Assembly: GCA_018712275.1 (NCBI GenBank)
Contig: DVHI01000084.1
Location: forward strand, 1-57,214
Direction of reading: 5' to 3'
DNA length: 57,214 bases
Source of the DNA: Candidatus Coprenecus avistercoris
Lineage (GTDB): Bacteria; Bacteroidota; Bacteroidia; Bacteroidales; UBA932
The position numbers and the translations under genes were made by a program. How positions within the stretch are numbered: the stretch's first letter is position 1; every line of letters begins with the position of its first letter. Below are positions 23,089-32,531 of the stretch, piece by piece. The notes beneath the pieces were generated by a model, which was given only the letters and a program-made list of their open reading frames with translations, was not told where the DNA came from and did no database searches.

Positions 23089-25170
23089 ATGACTGAAGAG
23101 ACCTTGAATCCTTCCCTCGGGAAGAGTACTGCTGAAAATTCTGTAGAGAATTCTGAATCACTGAATGTTAATGCTTCGGAAGTGAGTCCCGCTGTCGAGG
23201 AGGCCGCTGCTGTGGCCGCCGCAGTGGTGGCTGCCGGGGAGATTGTGGACAGAGCTGACAATGAGCAGCCGGCCGCACCTGAGGAGCCTGTGGCGGAGAA
23301 ACCTGCCGTACAGGAGCCTGAGGAGATGCGCGGAGCCATTATCAGCGACGAGGAGCTGAAGAGCCTCTCGTCCAAGAGCCTCAAGGAGATAGTCGAGGCT
23401 TTCCGCAACCTGGTGGACAACGGTGATATCATGGAACTCAACAGGCAGTCCGAGTATATCAAGGCTACATTCTATAAGGTGCTGAAAGAGGAGAAGATAG
23501 CATCCGGTTACCATGTGCAGCCCGGAACTTCCGACTATGCCGGACTTCCCGAAGAGGAAGAAGTCGGGGCAGTTCCCGCCGACGGTCCTGTGGAAACAGG
23601 AGAGGAACCGGAGGCAGTGGAGGAGCCGGTGGAGGAGAATGCCCCTGCGGAAGTCTCCGTGAATCCCTTTATCGAGATCGAGCGTGCGTTCAAGGAACTG
23701 TATGCCCGCTATAAGGGCCGCCGCGCAGTTTATTTCCAGAATCTGGAAAGAGAGAAGCAGGCCAACCTGGACCGCAAGCTGGAGATCATAGAGGAACTCA
23801 AGAACCTGGTGGAGAACACCGAGGACCTGAACCGCTCCTATCCTGAGTTCCGCAACCTCCAGGCACGCTGGCGCGAGACCGGTCCGGTGCCTCAGGCGAG
23901 GGTCAAGGATATCTACGAGACCTACCAGCACTATGTGGAGAAATTCTACGACTATGTGAAGATCAACAACGAACTCCGCGACCTGGATTTCAAGAAGAAT
24001 CTTGAGGCCAAGACGGCTCTCTGCGAGAGAGCGGAGGCTCTGGAAAAGAGTCCCAATGTGGTGGAGGCCTTCGCCCAGCTTCAGAAGCTGCATGAGGAGT
24101 GGAAGGAGTTCGGCCCCGTGGCCAAGGAGTTCCGCGAGGAGATATGGGACCGCTTCCGGGCCGCGACCTCCCGCATCAACAAGCTGCATCAGGCCTATTT
24201 CGAGAACCTGAAGGTACAGCAGAAGGAGAATCTGGCCGCCAAGACCGTCCTCTGTGAGAAGGCCGAGGCTCTGGCCGACAAGGACATCAAGGAGTCCAAC
24301 GGCTGGAACGCAGTTACCAAGGAATTCGAGGATATCCAGAAGGAGTGGCGCAAGATAGGCTTCGCCTCCAAGAAGGACAATCAGAAGATATACGACCGTT
24401 TCCGCGCCGCCTGCGACAAGTTCTACAACCGCAAGCGGGAGTTCTACGCCGAGTTCAAGGAGCAGATGAACGGCAATATGGAGAAGAAGATCGCCCTCTG
24501 CGAGCAGGCCGAGGCCGTGATGGACAGCACCGACTGGAAGAAGACCACCGACTACCTGATTTCCCTCCAGAAGCAGTGGAAGGAGGTAGGGCCGGTATCC
24601 CGCAAGAAGTCCGACCAGATCTGGGCCCGTTTCCGCGCCGCCTGCGACCACTTCTTCGACAACAAGGAGAAGAACTTCGGCGGTATCGAGCCCCAGTATG
24701 TGGACAATCTCAAGGCCAAGCAGGCCGTCATCGACGAGATCAGCGCCTATACTCCCTCGGGTGACAGGCGCGAGGACGAGAAAGCCGCACGCGCGTTTGC
24801 TGACAGGTGGAATGCAATAGGCTTCGTGCCCTTCAAGGAGAAGGAGAAGATACAGGATGCCTACCGCGAGGCCATGTCGGAGAAGTTCCCCGACTTCCGT
24901 GTATCCGGAGGCGGCGGACGCGGCAGGGCGCCCCGCGGAGGACGCGGCCGTGTGGAGACATCGCCCGCCCGTCAGGAAAGGGACCGTCTCCTCCAGAAGT
25001 TCCGCAAGCTCGAGAGCGAGATAGCCACATACGAGAACAATATCGGTTTCTTCGCCAGCTCCAAGAAAGCTGATTCGCTCGTCAGGGAGTTCCAGAAGAA
25101 GATAGACGCCGCCAAGGAGGAGCTCGCCGCCCTCGAGGAGAAGATTCACCAACTCGACAGCCAGGAATAA
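23089..25170 (+). CDS. DUF349 tandem-repeat protein with RG-rich segment
   Basis: 693 residues, soluble, mostly helical. Acidic low-complexity N-terminus (1-80 and about 140-185), then five DUF349 units between about 200 and 600, each around 'LCE.AEAL...' and 'W...GP....DQIWARFRAA': clear examples are 'LQKLHEEWKEFGPVAKEFRE', 'FEDIQKEWRKIGFASKKDNQ' and 'LQKQWKEVGPVSRKKSDQIW'. Residues 606-622 are RG-rich (SGGGGRGRAPRGGRGRV), then a C-terminal coiled coil. DUF349 proteins have no settled function; the RG tract suggests nucleic-acid or ribosome binding (inference). Three bases separate it from yidC, so they are co-expressed. Confidence 0.92.
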   Translation: MTEETLNPSLGKSTAENSVENSESLNVNASEVSPAVEEAAAVAAAVVAAGEIVDRADNEQPAAPEEPVAEKPAVQEPEEMRGAIISDEELKSLSSKSLKEIVEAFRNLVDNGDIMELNRQSEYIKATFYKVLKEEKIASGYHVQPGTSDYAGLPEEEEVGAVPADGPVETGEEPEAVEEPVEENAPAEVSVNPFIEIERAFKELYARYKGRRAVYFQNLEREKQANLDRKLEIIEELKNLVENTEDLNRSYPEFRNLQARWRETGPVPQARVKDIYETYQHYVEKFYDYVKINNELRDLDFKKNLEAKTALCERAEALEKSPNVVEAFAQLQKLHEEWKEFGPVAKEFREEIWDRFRAATSRINKLHQAYFENLKVQQKENLAAKTVLCEKAEALADKDIKESNGWNAVTKEFEDIQKEWRKIGFASKKDNQKIYDRFRAACDKFYNRKREFYAEFKEQMNGNMEKKIALCEQAEAVMDSTDWKKTTDYLISLQKQWKEVGPVSRKKSDQIWARFRAACDHFFDNKEKNFGGIEPQYVDNLKAKQAVIDEISAYTPSGDRREDEKAARAFADRWNAIGFVPFKEKEKIQDAYREAMSEKFPDFRVSGGGGRGRAPRGGRGRVETSPARQERDRLLQKFRKLESEIATYENNIGFFASSKKADSLVREFQKKIDAAKEELAALEEKIHQLDSQE

Positions 25171-25173
25171 AGC

Positions 25174-27078
25174 ATGAACAAGAATACTATAATAGGTATA
25201 ACGCTCATAGGACTCCTGTTGATAGGATTCAGCGTTTATAATTCCAGAATAGCAAGAGAGCAGCAGGAGATACAGAGGGTGAGGGATTCGGTGGCTGCGG
25301 CCAATGCCTTCGAGTATGCGGAACGGATGGCTCAGCAGATGGCCGCCGACAGTGCTTCGGCTGCGGCGGGACAGGGAACACAGGACGGGCAGCCTGTCTA
25401 TGCCAGCACATACGCCAATCCCTTCCTCGAGCAGGCCTACAACGCCGGAGAGGACTTCCACTACCTGGAGAACAACAAGCTCAGGATAAAGTATTCGACC
25501 AAGGGAGGCCAGGCCGCCTCAGTCCTGATCAAGGACTACTACACCAGCGACAGTACCGACCTCTACCTGATGAAGGACGACTACAGTGACTTCGGCCTGC
25601 AGCTCTATACCGACCAGTACATCAACACCGGCGGTTTTACCTACGAGACAGTGGTGTCCAACGACTCCACCCTGGTGATGCGCCTGTATTTCTCGGACAC
25701 CGCCTTCATCGAGCACCGCTATTTCCTGCCGGCTGACAGCTACATGGTGGACTTCGACGTGCACATGGTGAACATGGACCGTCATATCCCCCGCAACGCA
25801 TCCCAGTTCGAGATAGCCTGGAACATGGACGTGCCCCGTCTGGAGCGCGGCTACAAGAACGAGCAGAACTATTCGACAGTCGATTTCAAATATCCCGGTC
25901 AGGTCAAGAAGATAGAGAACCTCGGCATCATGCGCGGCGGCGGACGCTCCGGCGGCAATCACCGTGAGGTGACCACCCGCATCGAATGGTTCGCTTTCCA
26001 GCAGCAGTACTTCTCCGCCATTCTCCGGGCAGAGGAGAATTTCGAGTCGGGCAACCTCTCGATGAAATTCTACCCCGAGACCGACGCCGAGCGCCGTCTG
26101 ATGGCTTGCTCCGCCTCGACCCTCGTGCAGTACGAGCCCGGTGATGATGTGACCGTGCCCTTCGAGTTCTACTACGGCCCCAACCATTTCCGTACCCTCA
26201 AGAGCTATGACTGCGACTTCGAGAAGATCGTGCCTTTAGGAGGATGGCTGGTAAGATGGATCAACAGGGGTATCATCATCCCCGTCTTCGACCTCTTCGG
26301 CCGCTTCATCAGCAACTACGGCATCATCATTCTGCTGCTGACAGTTCTGATCAAGCTGGTCATATCGCCTCTGACCCTCAAGTCCTACATGTCCTCGGCC
26401 AAGATGAACGTTCTCAGGCCGGAGTTGGACAAGATCAACGCCAAGTATCCCCGCCAGGAAGATGCCCTGAAGAAGCAGCAGGAGACCATGGACCTGTACC
26501 GCAAGGCCGGCGTGAGCATGTTCGGAGGCTGTCTCCCCATGCTGCTCCAGTTCCCTGTGCTCTTCGCGATGTTCCGCTTCTTCCCGGCATCCTTCGAGCT
26601 CCGTCAGAAGGGCTTCCTGTGGGCGGACGACCTGAGTACCTACGACTCGATTCTCGATTTCGGATTCAACATACCGCTGTACGGTGACCACGTCAGCCTC
26701 TTCGCCATCCTCTGCGCCCTGAGTATGTACTTCTCGGCCAGGATGACCCAGGGCAGCAATGTGGACAACAACCCTCAGATGAAGAGCATGCGCAACATGA
26801 CCCTCTACTTCATGCCCATCTTCATGCTGTTCATCTGCAACAACCTCTCCAGCGGTCTGACATACTACTACCTGCTCTCCAACCTCATCATGATGCTCCA
26901 GACCTGGATCATCCGCCGTTTCTTCGTGGACGAGGAGAAGATCATGGCCAAGGTGCGCGCCGCTTCCGTAAAGGGAGCCGCCAAGCCCAAGTCCAAGTTC
27001 CAGCAGCGTCTTGAGGCTATCCAGAAGGCACAGCAGGAGGCTATCCGCGAGCAGCAGAAGCAGCAGAGAAGACGTTAG
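25174..27078 (+). CDS. yidC: Membrane protein insertase YidC
   Basis: 634 residues, the long Gram-negative form. TM1 is at about 5-22 (IIGITLIGLLLIGFSVYNSR), followed by a large periplasmic beta-domain (about 80-360) with 'YYTSDSTDLYLMKDDYSDFG' and 'FEIAWNMDVPRL'. The conserved insertase core follows: 'NYGIIILLLTVLIKLVISPL', 'KMNVLRPELDKINAKYP', 'CLPMLLQFPVLFAMFRFFPA', then 'FMPIFMLFICNNLSSGLTYY'. A basic, Gln-rich C-terminal tail (KPKSKFQQRLEAIQKAQQEA) probably touches the ribosome. Its neighbours are DUF349 and yggS, not the rnpA-rpmH partners seen in Proteobacteria. Confidence 0.97.
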   Translation: MNKNTIIGITLIGLLLIGFSVYNSRIAREQQEIQRVRDSVAAANAFEYAERMAQQMAADSASAAAGQGTQDGQPVYASTYANPFLEQAYNAGEDFHYLENNKLRIKYSTKGGQAASVLIKDYYTSDSTDLYLMKDDYSDFGLQLYTDQYINTGGFTYETVVSNDSTLVMRLYFSDTAFIEHRYFLPADSYMVDFDVHMVNMDRHIPRNASQFEIAWNMDVPRLERGYKNEQNYSTVDFKYPGQVKKIENLGIMRGGGRSGGNHREVTTRIEWFAFQQQYFSAILRAEENFESGNLSMKFYPETDAERRLMACSASTLVQYEPGDDVTVPFEFYYGPNHFRTLKSYDCDFEKIVPLGGWLVRWINRGIIIPVFDLFGRFISNYGIIILLLTVLIKLVISPLTLKSYMSSAKMNVLRPELDKINAKYPRQEDALKKQQETMDLYRKAGVSMFGGCLPMLLQFPVLFAMFRFFPASFELRQKGFLWADDLSTYDSILDFGFNIPLYGDHVSLFAILCALSMYFSARMTQGSNVDNNPQMKSMRNMTLYFMPIFMLFICNNLSSGLTYYYLLSNLIMMLQTWIIRRFFVDEEKIMAKVRAASVKGAAKPKSKFQQRLEAIQKAQQEAIREQQKQQRRR

Positions 27079-27095
27079 TTAAAATATATCGCACT

Positions 27096-27797
27096 ATGGG
27101 ACACATTACTGAGAATATCCTGTCGCTGCGGCAGGAACTGCCCTCCGGGGTCGAGCTCGTGGCAGTGTCCAAATTCAAGTCGGGGGAGGAGATCCTCGAG
27201 GCCTACGAAGCGGGCCAGAGGGTCTTCGGCGAGAGCCGTCCCCAGGAACTCAAGGAAAAGGCCCTCTTCCTGCCCAAGGACATGGAGTGGCATTTCATCG
27301 GTCATCTGCAGAGCAACAAGATCAAGATGACTGTACCCTACGTCAGGCTGATCCATTCGGTGGACACCCCTAAGCTCTTCTTCGAGATAGAGCGCTGGTG
27401 CCGGCAGAACGGTTTCAGCATCGACGTGCTCCTCGAGATGCACATCGCCTCCGAGGAGAGCAAGCAGGGCTTCTCCGATGAGGAGGTCATGGACTTCCTT
27501 GCAGGGATAGAGAAGGCCCGTCAGTCCGGGGACAATGAGGGATATCCCACTCAGGTCCACATCCGCGGGGTCATGGGCATGGCCTCCCTCACGGAGGACG
27601 AGGCGCTCATCCGCAGGGAGTTCGCTCATCTGAATTCAGTGTTCGACCGCATCAAGGCTCTAGGATATCCTTTCCTAGGACAGTTCGGTCTGAAGTCGTT
27701 CGGGATGACTCATGACTATCATATCGCGGTTGAGATGGGCAGCAATATGGTCCGAGTAGGCACAAAAATCTTTGGCCCTCGAGGAGTCAGAATTTAG
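27096..27797 (+). CDS. yggS: YggS/PROSC-type pyridoxal-phosphate homeostasis protein
   Basis: 233 residues, single-domain alanine-racemase-like TIM barrel. The PLP lysine is in 'LVAVSKFKSGEEILEAYEAG' near residue 27; 'VFGESRPQELKEK', 'WHFIGHLQSNKIK' and 'HSVDTPKLFFEI' follow the family order, and the phosphate site is 'FGMTHDYHIAVEMGSNMVR' with 'RVGTKIFGPR'. These proteins bind and buffer PLP; they are not active racemases. It ends in an 11-base overlap with the convergent dapF gene. Confidence 0.94.
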   Translation: MGHITENILSLRQELPSGVELVAVSKFKSGEEILEAYEAGQRVFGESRPQELKEKALFLPKDMEWHFIGHLQSNKIKMTVPYVRLIHSVDTPKLFFEIERWCRQNGFSIDVLLEMHIASEESKQGFSDEEVMDFLAGIEKARQSGDNEGYPTQVHIRGVMGMASLTEDEALIRREFAHLNSVFDRIKALGYPFLGQFGLKSFGMTHDYHIAVEMGSNMVRVGTKIFGPRGVRI

Positions 27798-28605
27798 CCT
27801 GAAAGACCAGTTCCGTTGGACCGGTTAATTCGACGTTTGAGAATATTCCGCTCCGGCAGCTGAACGATACCTTGAAGGTGTCCGAAGTTGACCGGAGCGT
27901 GTATTTTCCGCTGTGGTCGCCGCGGAGCCATGCGGCGGCTGCGGCGGCGATGACGCCCGTGCCGCAGGAGAGGGTCTCGTACTCCACGCCCCGCTCGTAG
28001 GTGCGGACGCGCAGCGGCTCTCCCGGTCCGGAGGCCTGTACGAAATTGACATTAGTCCCCTTGGGGGCGAACTGCGGGGCGTATCTCCATCTGCGGCCCT
28101 CGCCGTAGACGTCAAGACCTTCGATATTGTCCTTGAAAATCACCAGATGGTCCGTGCCTGTGTTCATCTTCCATGCCACTGGCTCCTGACCTTCCTGCTG
28201 CGGGAGACGGATTTCTTCCACTGCGGTGATATCGTTCATTCCCAGGAGTATCCGGCTGTATTGTCCTTCAGAGGAGAGGACCTTGCCGCGGTGCACGCCG
28301 TCCGGGGCTTCGAAAATCCAGCTGCCGTCCTCCCCGGAGGCGGGGATGCCGGAGCGGCGGGCCAGGTCTACGATGCAGCGGCCGCCGTTGCCGCACATCA
28401 TGCCGGAGGAGCCGTCGTTGTTGTAGAACCGCATGGTGAAGTCGTGGACAGGGCTGCTTTCGAGGATGATGAGGCCGTCTGCTCCGATGCCGTAGCGGCG
28501 GTCGCAGAGGCGGATGATCTCCTGCTCCGGAAGTTCCGCCCTGCGGTCGAGGGAGCGGAGGAGGATGAAGTCGTTGCCGGCTGCCTGGTATTTGAAAAAT
28601 TCCAT
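27787..28605 (-). CDS. dapF: Diaminopimelate epimerase
   Basis: 272 residues. Converts LL- to meso-diaminopimelate for lysine and peptidoglycan. PLP-independent two-cysteine enzyme: Cys71 in 'SGMMCGNGGRC' and Cys214 in 'TLSCGTGV' are both present. The N-terminus 'MEFFKYQAAGNDFILL' and the middle 'GTNVNFVQASG' and 'VRTYERGVEYET' fit the family. Last gene of surE-lpxB-dapF (nine bases after lpxB). Its 3' end overlaps the convergent yggS by 11 bases with no terminator between. Confidence 0.96.
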   Translation of the reverse strand: MEFFKYQAAGNDFILLRSLDRRAELPEQEIIRLCDRRYGIGADGLIILESSPVHDFTMRFYNNDGSSGMMCGNGGRCIVDLARRSGIPASGEDGSWIFEAPDGVHRGKVLSSEGQYSRILLGMNDITAVEEIRLPQQEGQEPVAWKMNTGTDHLVIFKDNIEGLDVYGEGRRWRYAPQFAPKGTNVNFVQASGPGEPLRVRTYERGVEYETLSCGTGVIAAAAAAWLRGDHSGKYTLRSTSDTFKVSFSCRSGIFSNVELTGPTELVFQAKF

Positions 28606-28614
28606 TGTACTCAG

Positions 28615-29763
28615 TTATTTTTCCTTGATGAGACGTTCAATGTCGGCAGCCGTGCGCCGGGCGGAGTCCTTCTCTCCGAGCATGGCCCTCATGTCGTCGT
28701 AGTCGGAGATCATCCGGCTGCGGTAGGCGGTGTCATCGGTCATGCGCAGCAGCTCACCTGCGATGTGTTCCGGAGTGCAGTCGCCCTGGAGCAGCTCGCG
28801 GAAGATGTGCCGGCCGAGAATCATGTTGGCTAAGGAGACGGTGTCGAGCCTGACGATCATGCGGGCTATGGCGTAGGTTATGGGGTTCATGCCGTAGCAG
28901 ACTACCTGAGGGGTGCCGATGACCGCGGCCTCGAGGCTGGCTGTGCCTGAGGAGATGGCGGCTGCGGCGGAGTGGCTGAGGACTCCGTAGGTGTCGCCGT
29001 AGATGATGTCGATGTCAGGATTGCCGTGGAGATATCTGTCGTAGTAGGTGCGGTCGATGGAGGGGGCTGCGGCCAGCAGGAAGCGGAAACGGCTGCCGGT
29101 CCTCTCCTTCAGGATGGCGGCGGTCCTGACCAGGCGGGGCAGGAGGTAGTCCACCTCCATCTTGCGGCTGCCGGCGAGCAGGGCGATGAGCTCCCGGCCG
29201 TCGTCGGTCAGGGAGTGGGAGCGGAGGAATTCTTCCCGGGTTATATGGACGGAGGGGGTGGCGGCGATGTTGTCCACCAGCGGGTTGCCGTTGTAGACGG
29301 CGCTCACGCCCTTGGCTTCGAAGTACGGCACCTCGAAGGGGAAGATGATGAAGGTGCGGTCTACGTATTTCTTGAGAAGGCGGATGCGGCCCTCGCCCCG
29401 GGCCCAGACTTTCGGAGGGATGTAGTAGAATACCTTGAAACCGTGCTCATGGGCGAAACGGGCTATCTTTAGGTTGAATCCCGGGTAGTCGATCAGGATG
29501 ACGGCGTCGGGCTTCCACCCGAGGATGTCCTTCTTGCAGAAGCGGAGGTTGCGGAGGATGCTGCCGAGGCGGCCGATGACCTCGACCAGGCCCATTACGG
29601 CATTGTCCCTGTAGTCGCGGACCATAGTGCCTCCTACGGCTGCCATTCTGTCCCCGCCCCAGAAGCGGATCTCGCAGGATGGGTCGTGGGCGAGCAGGCC
29701 GCGCATGAGGTTGGATCCGTGCAGGTCGCCCGAGGCTTCTCCGGCTATGATGTAGTATTTCAT
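28615..29763 (-). CDS. lpxB: Lipid-A-disaccharide synthase
   Basis: 382 residues, GT19 glycosyltransferase that joins UDP-diacylglucosamine and lipid X in lipid A synthesis at the inner membrane. Diagnostic motifs: 'YYIIAGEASGDLHGSNLMRG', 'VILIDYPGFNLKIARFAHEH', 'VFYYIPPKVWARGEGRIRLL' and 'SSGTASLEAAVIGTPQVVCY'. The ATG overlaps the surE stop by four bases, so the two are translationally coupled. Confidence 0.96.
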   Translation of the reverse strand: MKYYIIAGEASGDLHGSNLMRGLLAHDPSCEIRFWGGDRMAAVGGTMVRDYRDNAVMGLVEVIGRLGSILRNLRFCKKDILGWKPDAVILIDYPGFNLKIARFAHEHGFKVFYYIPPKVWARGEGRIRLLKKYVDRTFIIFPFEVPYFEAKGVSAVYNGNPLVDNIAATPSVHITREEFLRSHSLTDDGRELIALLAGSRKMEVDYLLPRLVRTAAILKERTGSRFRFLLAAAPSIDRTYYDRYLHGNPDIDIIYGDTYGVLSHSAAAAISSGTASLEAAVIGTPQVVCYGMNPITYAIARMIVRLDTVSLANMILGRHIFRELLQGDCTPEHIAGELLRMTDDTAYRSRMISDYDDMRAMLGEKDSARRTAADIERLIKEK

Positions 29764-30542
29764 TGCTCCCAGACTTTGCGCATGCGCTCCATCTCCTGGT
29801 AGTCGGTGGTGTCGATGCGGTGGGGCACCACGGAGATATAGCCGTCCTTGACCTTCATGTGGTCGCCCAGGGAACTGTCCTTCTCGTGGTTCTCGAAGTG
29901 GCCGGCCATGAGGTAATAGGTGCTGCCGTCCTCGTCAGTGCAGGTGTCGAATTCCTTGACCCACATTCCCTTGCCCCGGCGGGCCATGCGGATGCCGCGG
30001 ATCTCGGAGGCGGGGATGGGAGGGAAGTTGATGTTCAGGTAGATGCCTTTTTCGGGAGGGCAGGCGAGGAAGCGTTCCATGATCGTATCCGCGTATTCGG
30101 TTATCGGACTGAAGTCGGGATGCTCGGCGTGGGTGCATATAGAGAATCCTATGGAGGGGATGCCGTAGACCGTGCCCTCGATGCAGGCGCCCAGAGTGCC
30201 GGAGTAGAGGGAGGCCACGGAGCAGTTGGCGCCGTGGTTGATGCCGGAGACCACCAGGTCAGGCAGACGTCCCTCGGGCCAGCATTCGTTGATGCCTATC
30301 TTGATGCAGTCCACCGGGGTGCCGTTGAAGGTGTATTCCCTGTAGCCGGGCTCGTTCTTTATCTGCTTGAGGTAGAGTTTGGTGTCGAGGGAAAGAGCGG
30401 CGGACTTGCCGGACTGGGCGTGGAGGGGGGCGACGACAGTCACGTTGCCGTAGCGGCGCATGACGGAGGCCAGGACGTGGATACCGTCGGCTCCGATGCC
30501 GTCGTCGTTGGTTATGAGGATCTCTCTGGTGTCGGATGTCAT
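29760..30542 (-). CDS. surE: 5'/3'-nucleotidase SurE
   Basis: 260 residues. Metal-dependent phosphatase on nucleoside 5'- and 3'-monophosphates. Metal ligands: Asp13-Asp14 in 'LITNDDGIGADGIHVLASVM', the Ser in 'AQSGKSAALSL', and the Asn of 'VVSGINHGANCSVASLYSGT'. 'GTVYGIPSIGFSI' is also conserved. First gene of the operon with lpxB and dapF; a -7 box lies 21 bases upstream of its ATG, divergent from gapA. Confidence 0.95.
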   Translation of the reverse strand: MTSDTREILITNDDGIGADGIHVLASVMRRYGNVTVVAPLHAQSGKSAALSLDTKLYLKQIKNEPGYREYTFNGTPVDCIKIGINECWPEGRLPDLVVSGINHGANCSVASLYSGTLGACIEGTVYGIPSIGFSICTHAEHPDFSPITEYADTIMERFLACPPEKGIYLNINFPPIPASEIRGIRMARRGKGMWVKEFDTCTDEDGSTYYLMAGHFENHEKDSSLGDHMKVKDGYISVVPHRIDTTDYQEMERMRKVWEQ

Positions 30543-30563
30543 ATTTTAATGCAAATTTGTGCG

Positions 30564-30571
30564 CAAATATA
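30564..30571 (-). promoter_or_regulatory. -7 box of surE-lpxB-dapF
   Basis: Minus-strand TATATTTG, exact TAnnTTTG, 21 bases before the surE ATG. Confidence 0.5.
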
Positions 30572-30592
30572 GATTAATTCCATCAAAATTCG

Positions 30593-30600
30593 TATCTTTG
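30593..30600 (+). promoter_or_regulatory. -7 box of gapA
   Basis: TATCTTTG, exact TAnnTTTG, 25 bases before the gapA ATG; divergent from the surE promoter 21 bases away. Confidence 0.55.
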
Positions 30601-30613
30601 CCGCCGACTTTAA

Positions 30614-31633
<1,020 letters not shown>

Positions 31634-31660
31634 CTCACACCTTACATAGAACTTTGACAA

Positions 31661-31697
31661 ATTCCGGCTGCTCCATGAGGGTCAGCCGGAATTTTTT
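31661..31697 (+). terminator. Intrinsic terminator of gapA
   Basis: Perfect 10-bp stem ATTCCGGCTG / CAGCCGGAAT (31661-31670 and 31683-31692) with a 12-base loop, followed by T5. It is 27 bases after the gapA stop. Confidence 0.88.
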
Positions 31698-31699
31698 GC

Positions 31700-31707
31700 T
31701 ATCTTTG
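31700..31707 (+). promoter_or_regulatory. -7 box of the HAMP-like/trkH/helicase operon
   Basis: TATCTTTG, exact TAnnTTTG, immediately after the gapA terminator and 26 bases before the ATG at 31734. Confidence 0.5.
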
Positions 31708-31733
31708 TCCTGATATGCTTATGTGAAAAGACA

Positions 31734-32531
31734 ATGCCTGTATTCAACAAGATAAAGTTAGGTGTACGGAGCAAGATATTCACCGCCTCGCTGGTCATCG
31801 CTCTGATGCTGCTGCTTTCAGGAGCGCTGGCTTTCTTCGAGCTGGGCCGCATGAGCCGGTATATCTCCGATTTCATCTCGAACAGTATTCTCAGCGTAGA
31901 CCTCACACGCAACCTGCTCAACACCTCCGAGCGCTATCATTCCGACCTCTTCCGCCAGATAGGAGGGGACGGTCTGCTGGCCCAGCCGGAGACCATCCCG
32001 GCCGAGGAGTTCGAGGCGGGTATGGAGCGGCTTTATAAAGTGCTGGCCTCGGACAGCGAGAGGCAGATGGCCGACTCTGTCCGCTATGCCTACTCGGCCT
32101 ACATGCAGGTGGCCCGGGAGATTGAGTCGGTCTGGCTCAGGCCGCAGGAGGAACGCACCGACTGGTACTTCAACCGCCTCCAGACAGTCTACACCAAGCT
32201 GCGCGGCTACCTCCAGCGTCTGTCCGATACCTCGCAGAGTGCGATTACTGACAGTTACAACAGTCTGCAGGACAGTTATTACCGCTCCATCATGCCGGGC
32301 GTCATAGCCAGTGCCGCCAGTATCGTGCTGATTATACTCTTCGTCTACTTTCTCAATCATTACGTAGTCCATCCCATGCTCCGCATGTCGCGGGGACTGA
32401 GCGATTACCGCCGCACAGGCAAGACCTACAGCGTCACCTTTGACTACGGCGGCGACCAGATTCAGGCCATGAACGAGGACATCAAGGAGATTATCGACGA
32501 GAACAAATCCTTCAAGAAGCGGGGAGTATGA
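31734..32531 (+). CDS. Two-helix membrane sensor-like protein with HAMP-like end, no kinase
   Basis: 265 residues. TM1 is at about 16-38, then a roughly 150-residue helical periplasmic domain ('SNSILSVDLTRNLLNTSERY', 'DSERQMADSVRYAYSAYMQV', 'DTSQSAITDSYNSLQDSYYR'), TM2 at about 188-211, and a cytoplasmic HAMP-like segment 'NHYVVHPMLRMSRGLSDYRR' continuing to 'GDQIQAMNEDIKEIIDENKS'. This is the input half of a histidine kinase or chemoreceptor, but it stops there. Its last codon overlaps the trkH start (ATGA), so the two are made together. It may sense an envelope or ionic signal for the potassium transporter; that role is inference from coupling alone. Confidence 0.75.
   Translation: MPVFNKIKLGVRSKIFTASLVIALMLLLSGALAFFELGRMSRYISDFISNSILSVDLTRNLLNTSERYHSDLFRQIGGDGLLAQPETIPAEEFEAGMERLYKVLASDSERQMADSVRYAYSAYMQVAREIESVWLRPQEERTDWYFNRLQTVYTKLRGYLQRLSDTSQSAITDSYNSLQDSYYRSIMPGVIASAASIVLIILFVYFLNHYVVHPMLRMSRGLSDYRRTGKTYSVTFDYGGDQIQAMNEDIKEIIDENKSFKKRGV

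Noticed and set aside
23158-25461. 767-codon open frame on the minus strand
   Set aside because: Mirror of the DUF349 gene, Leu-rich and without domains; it also crosses into yidC antisense.
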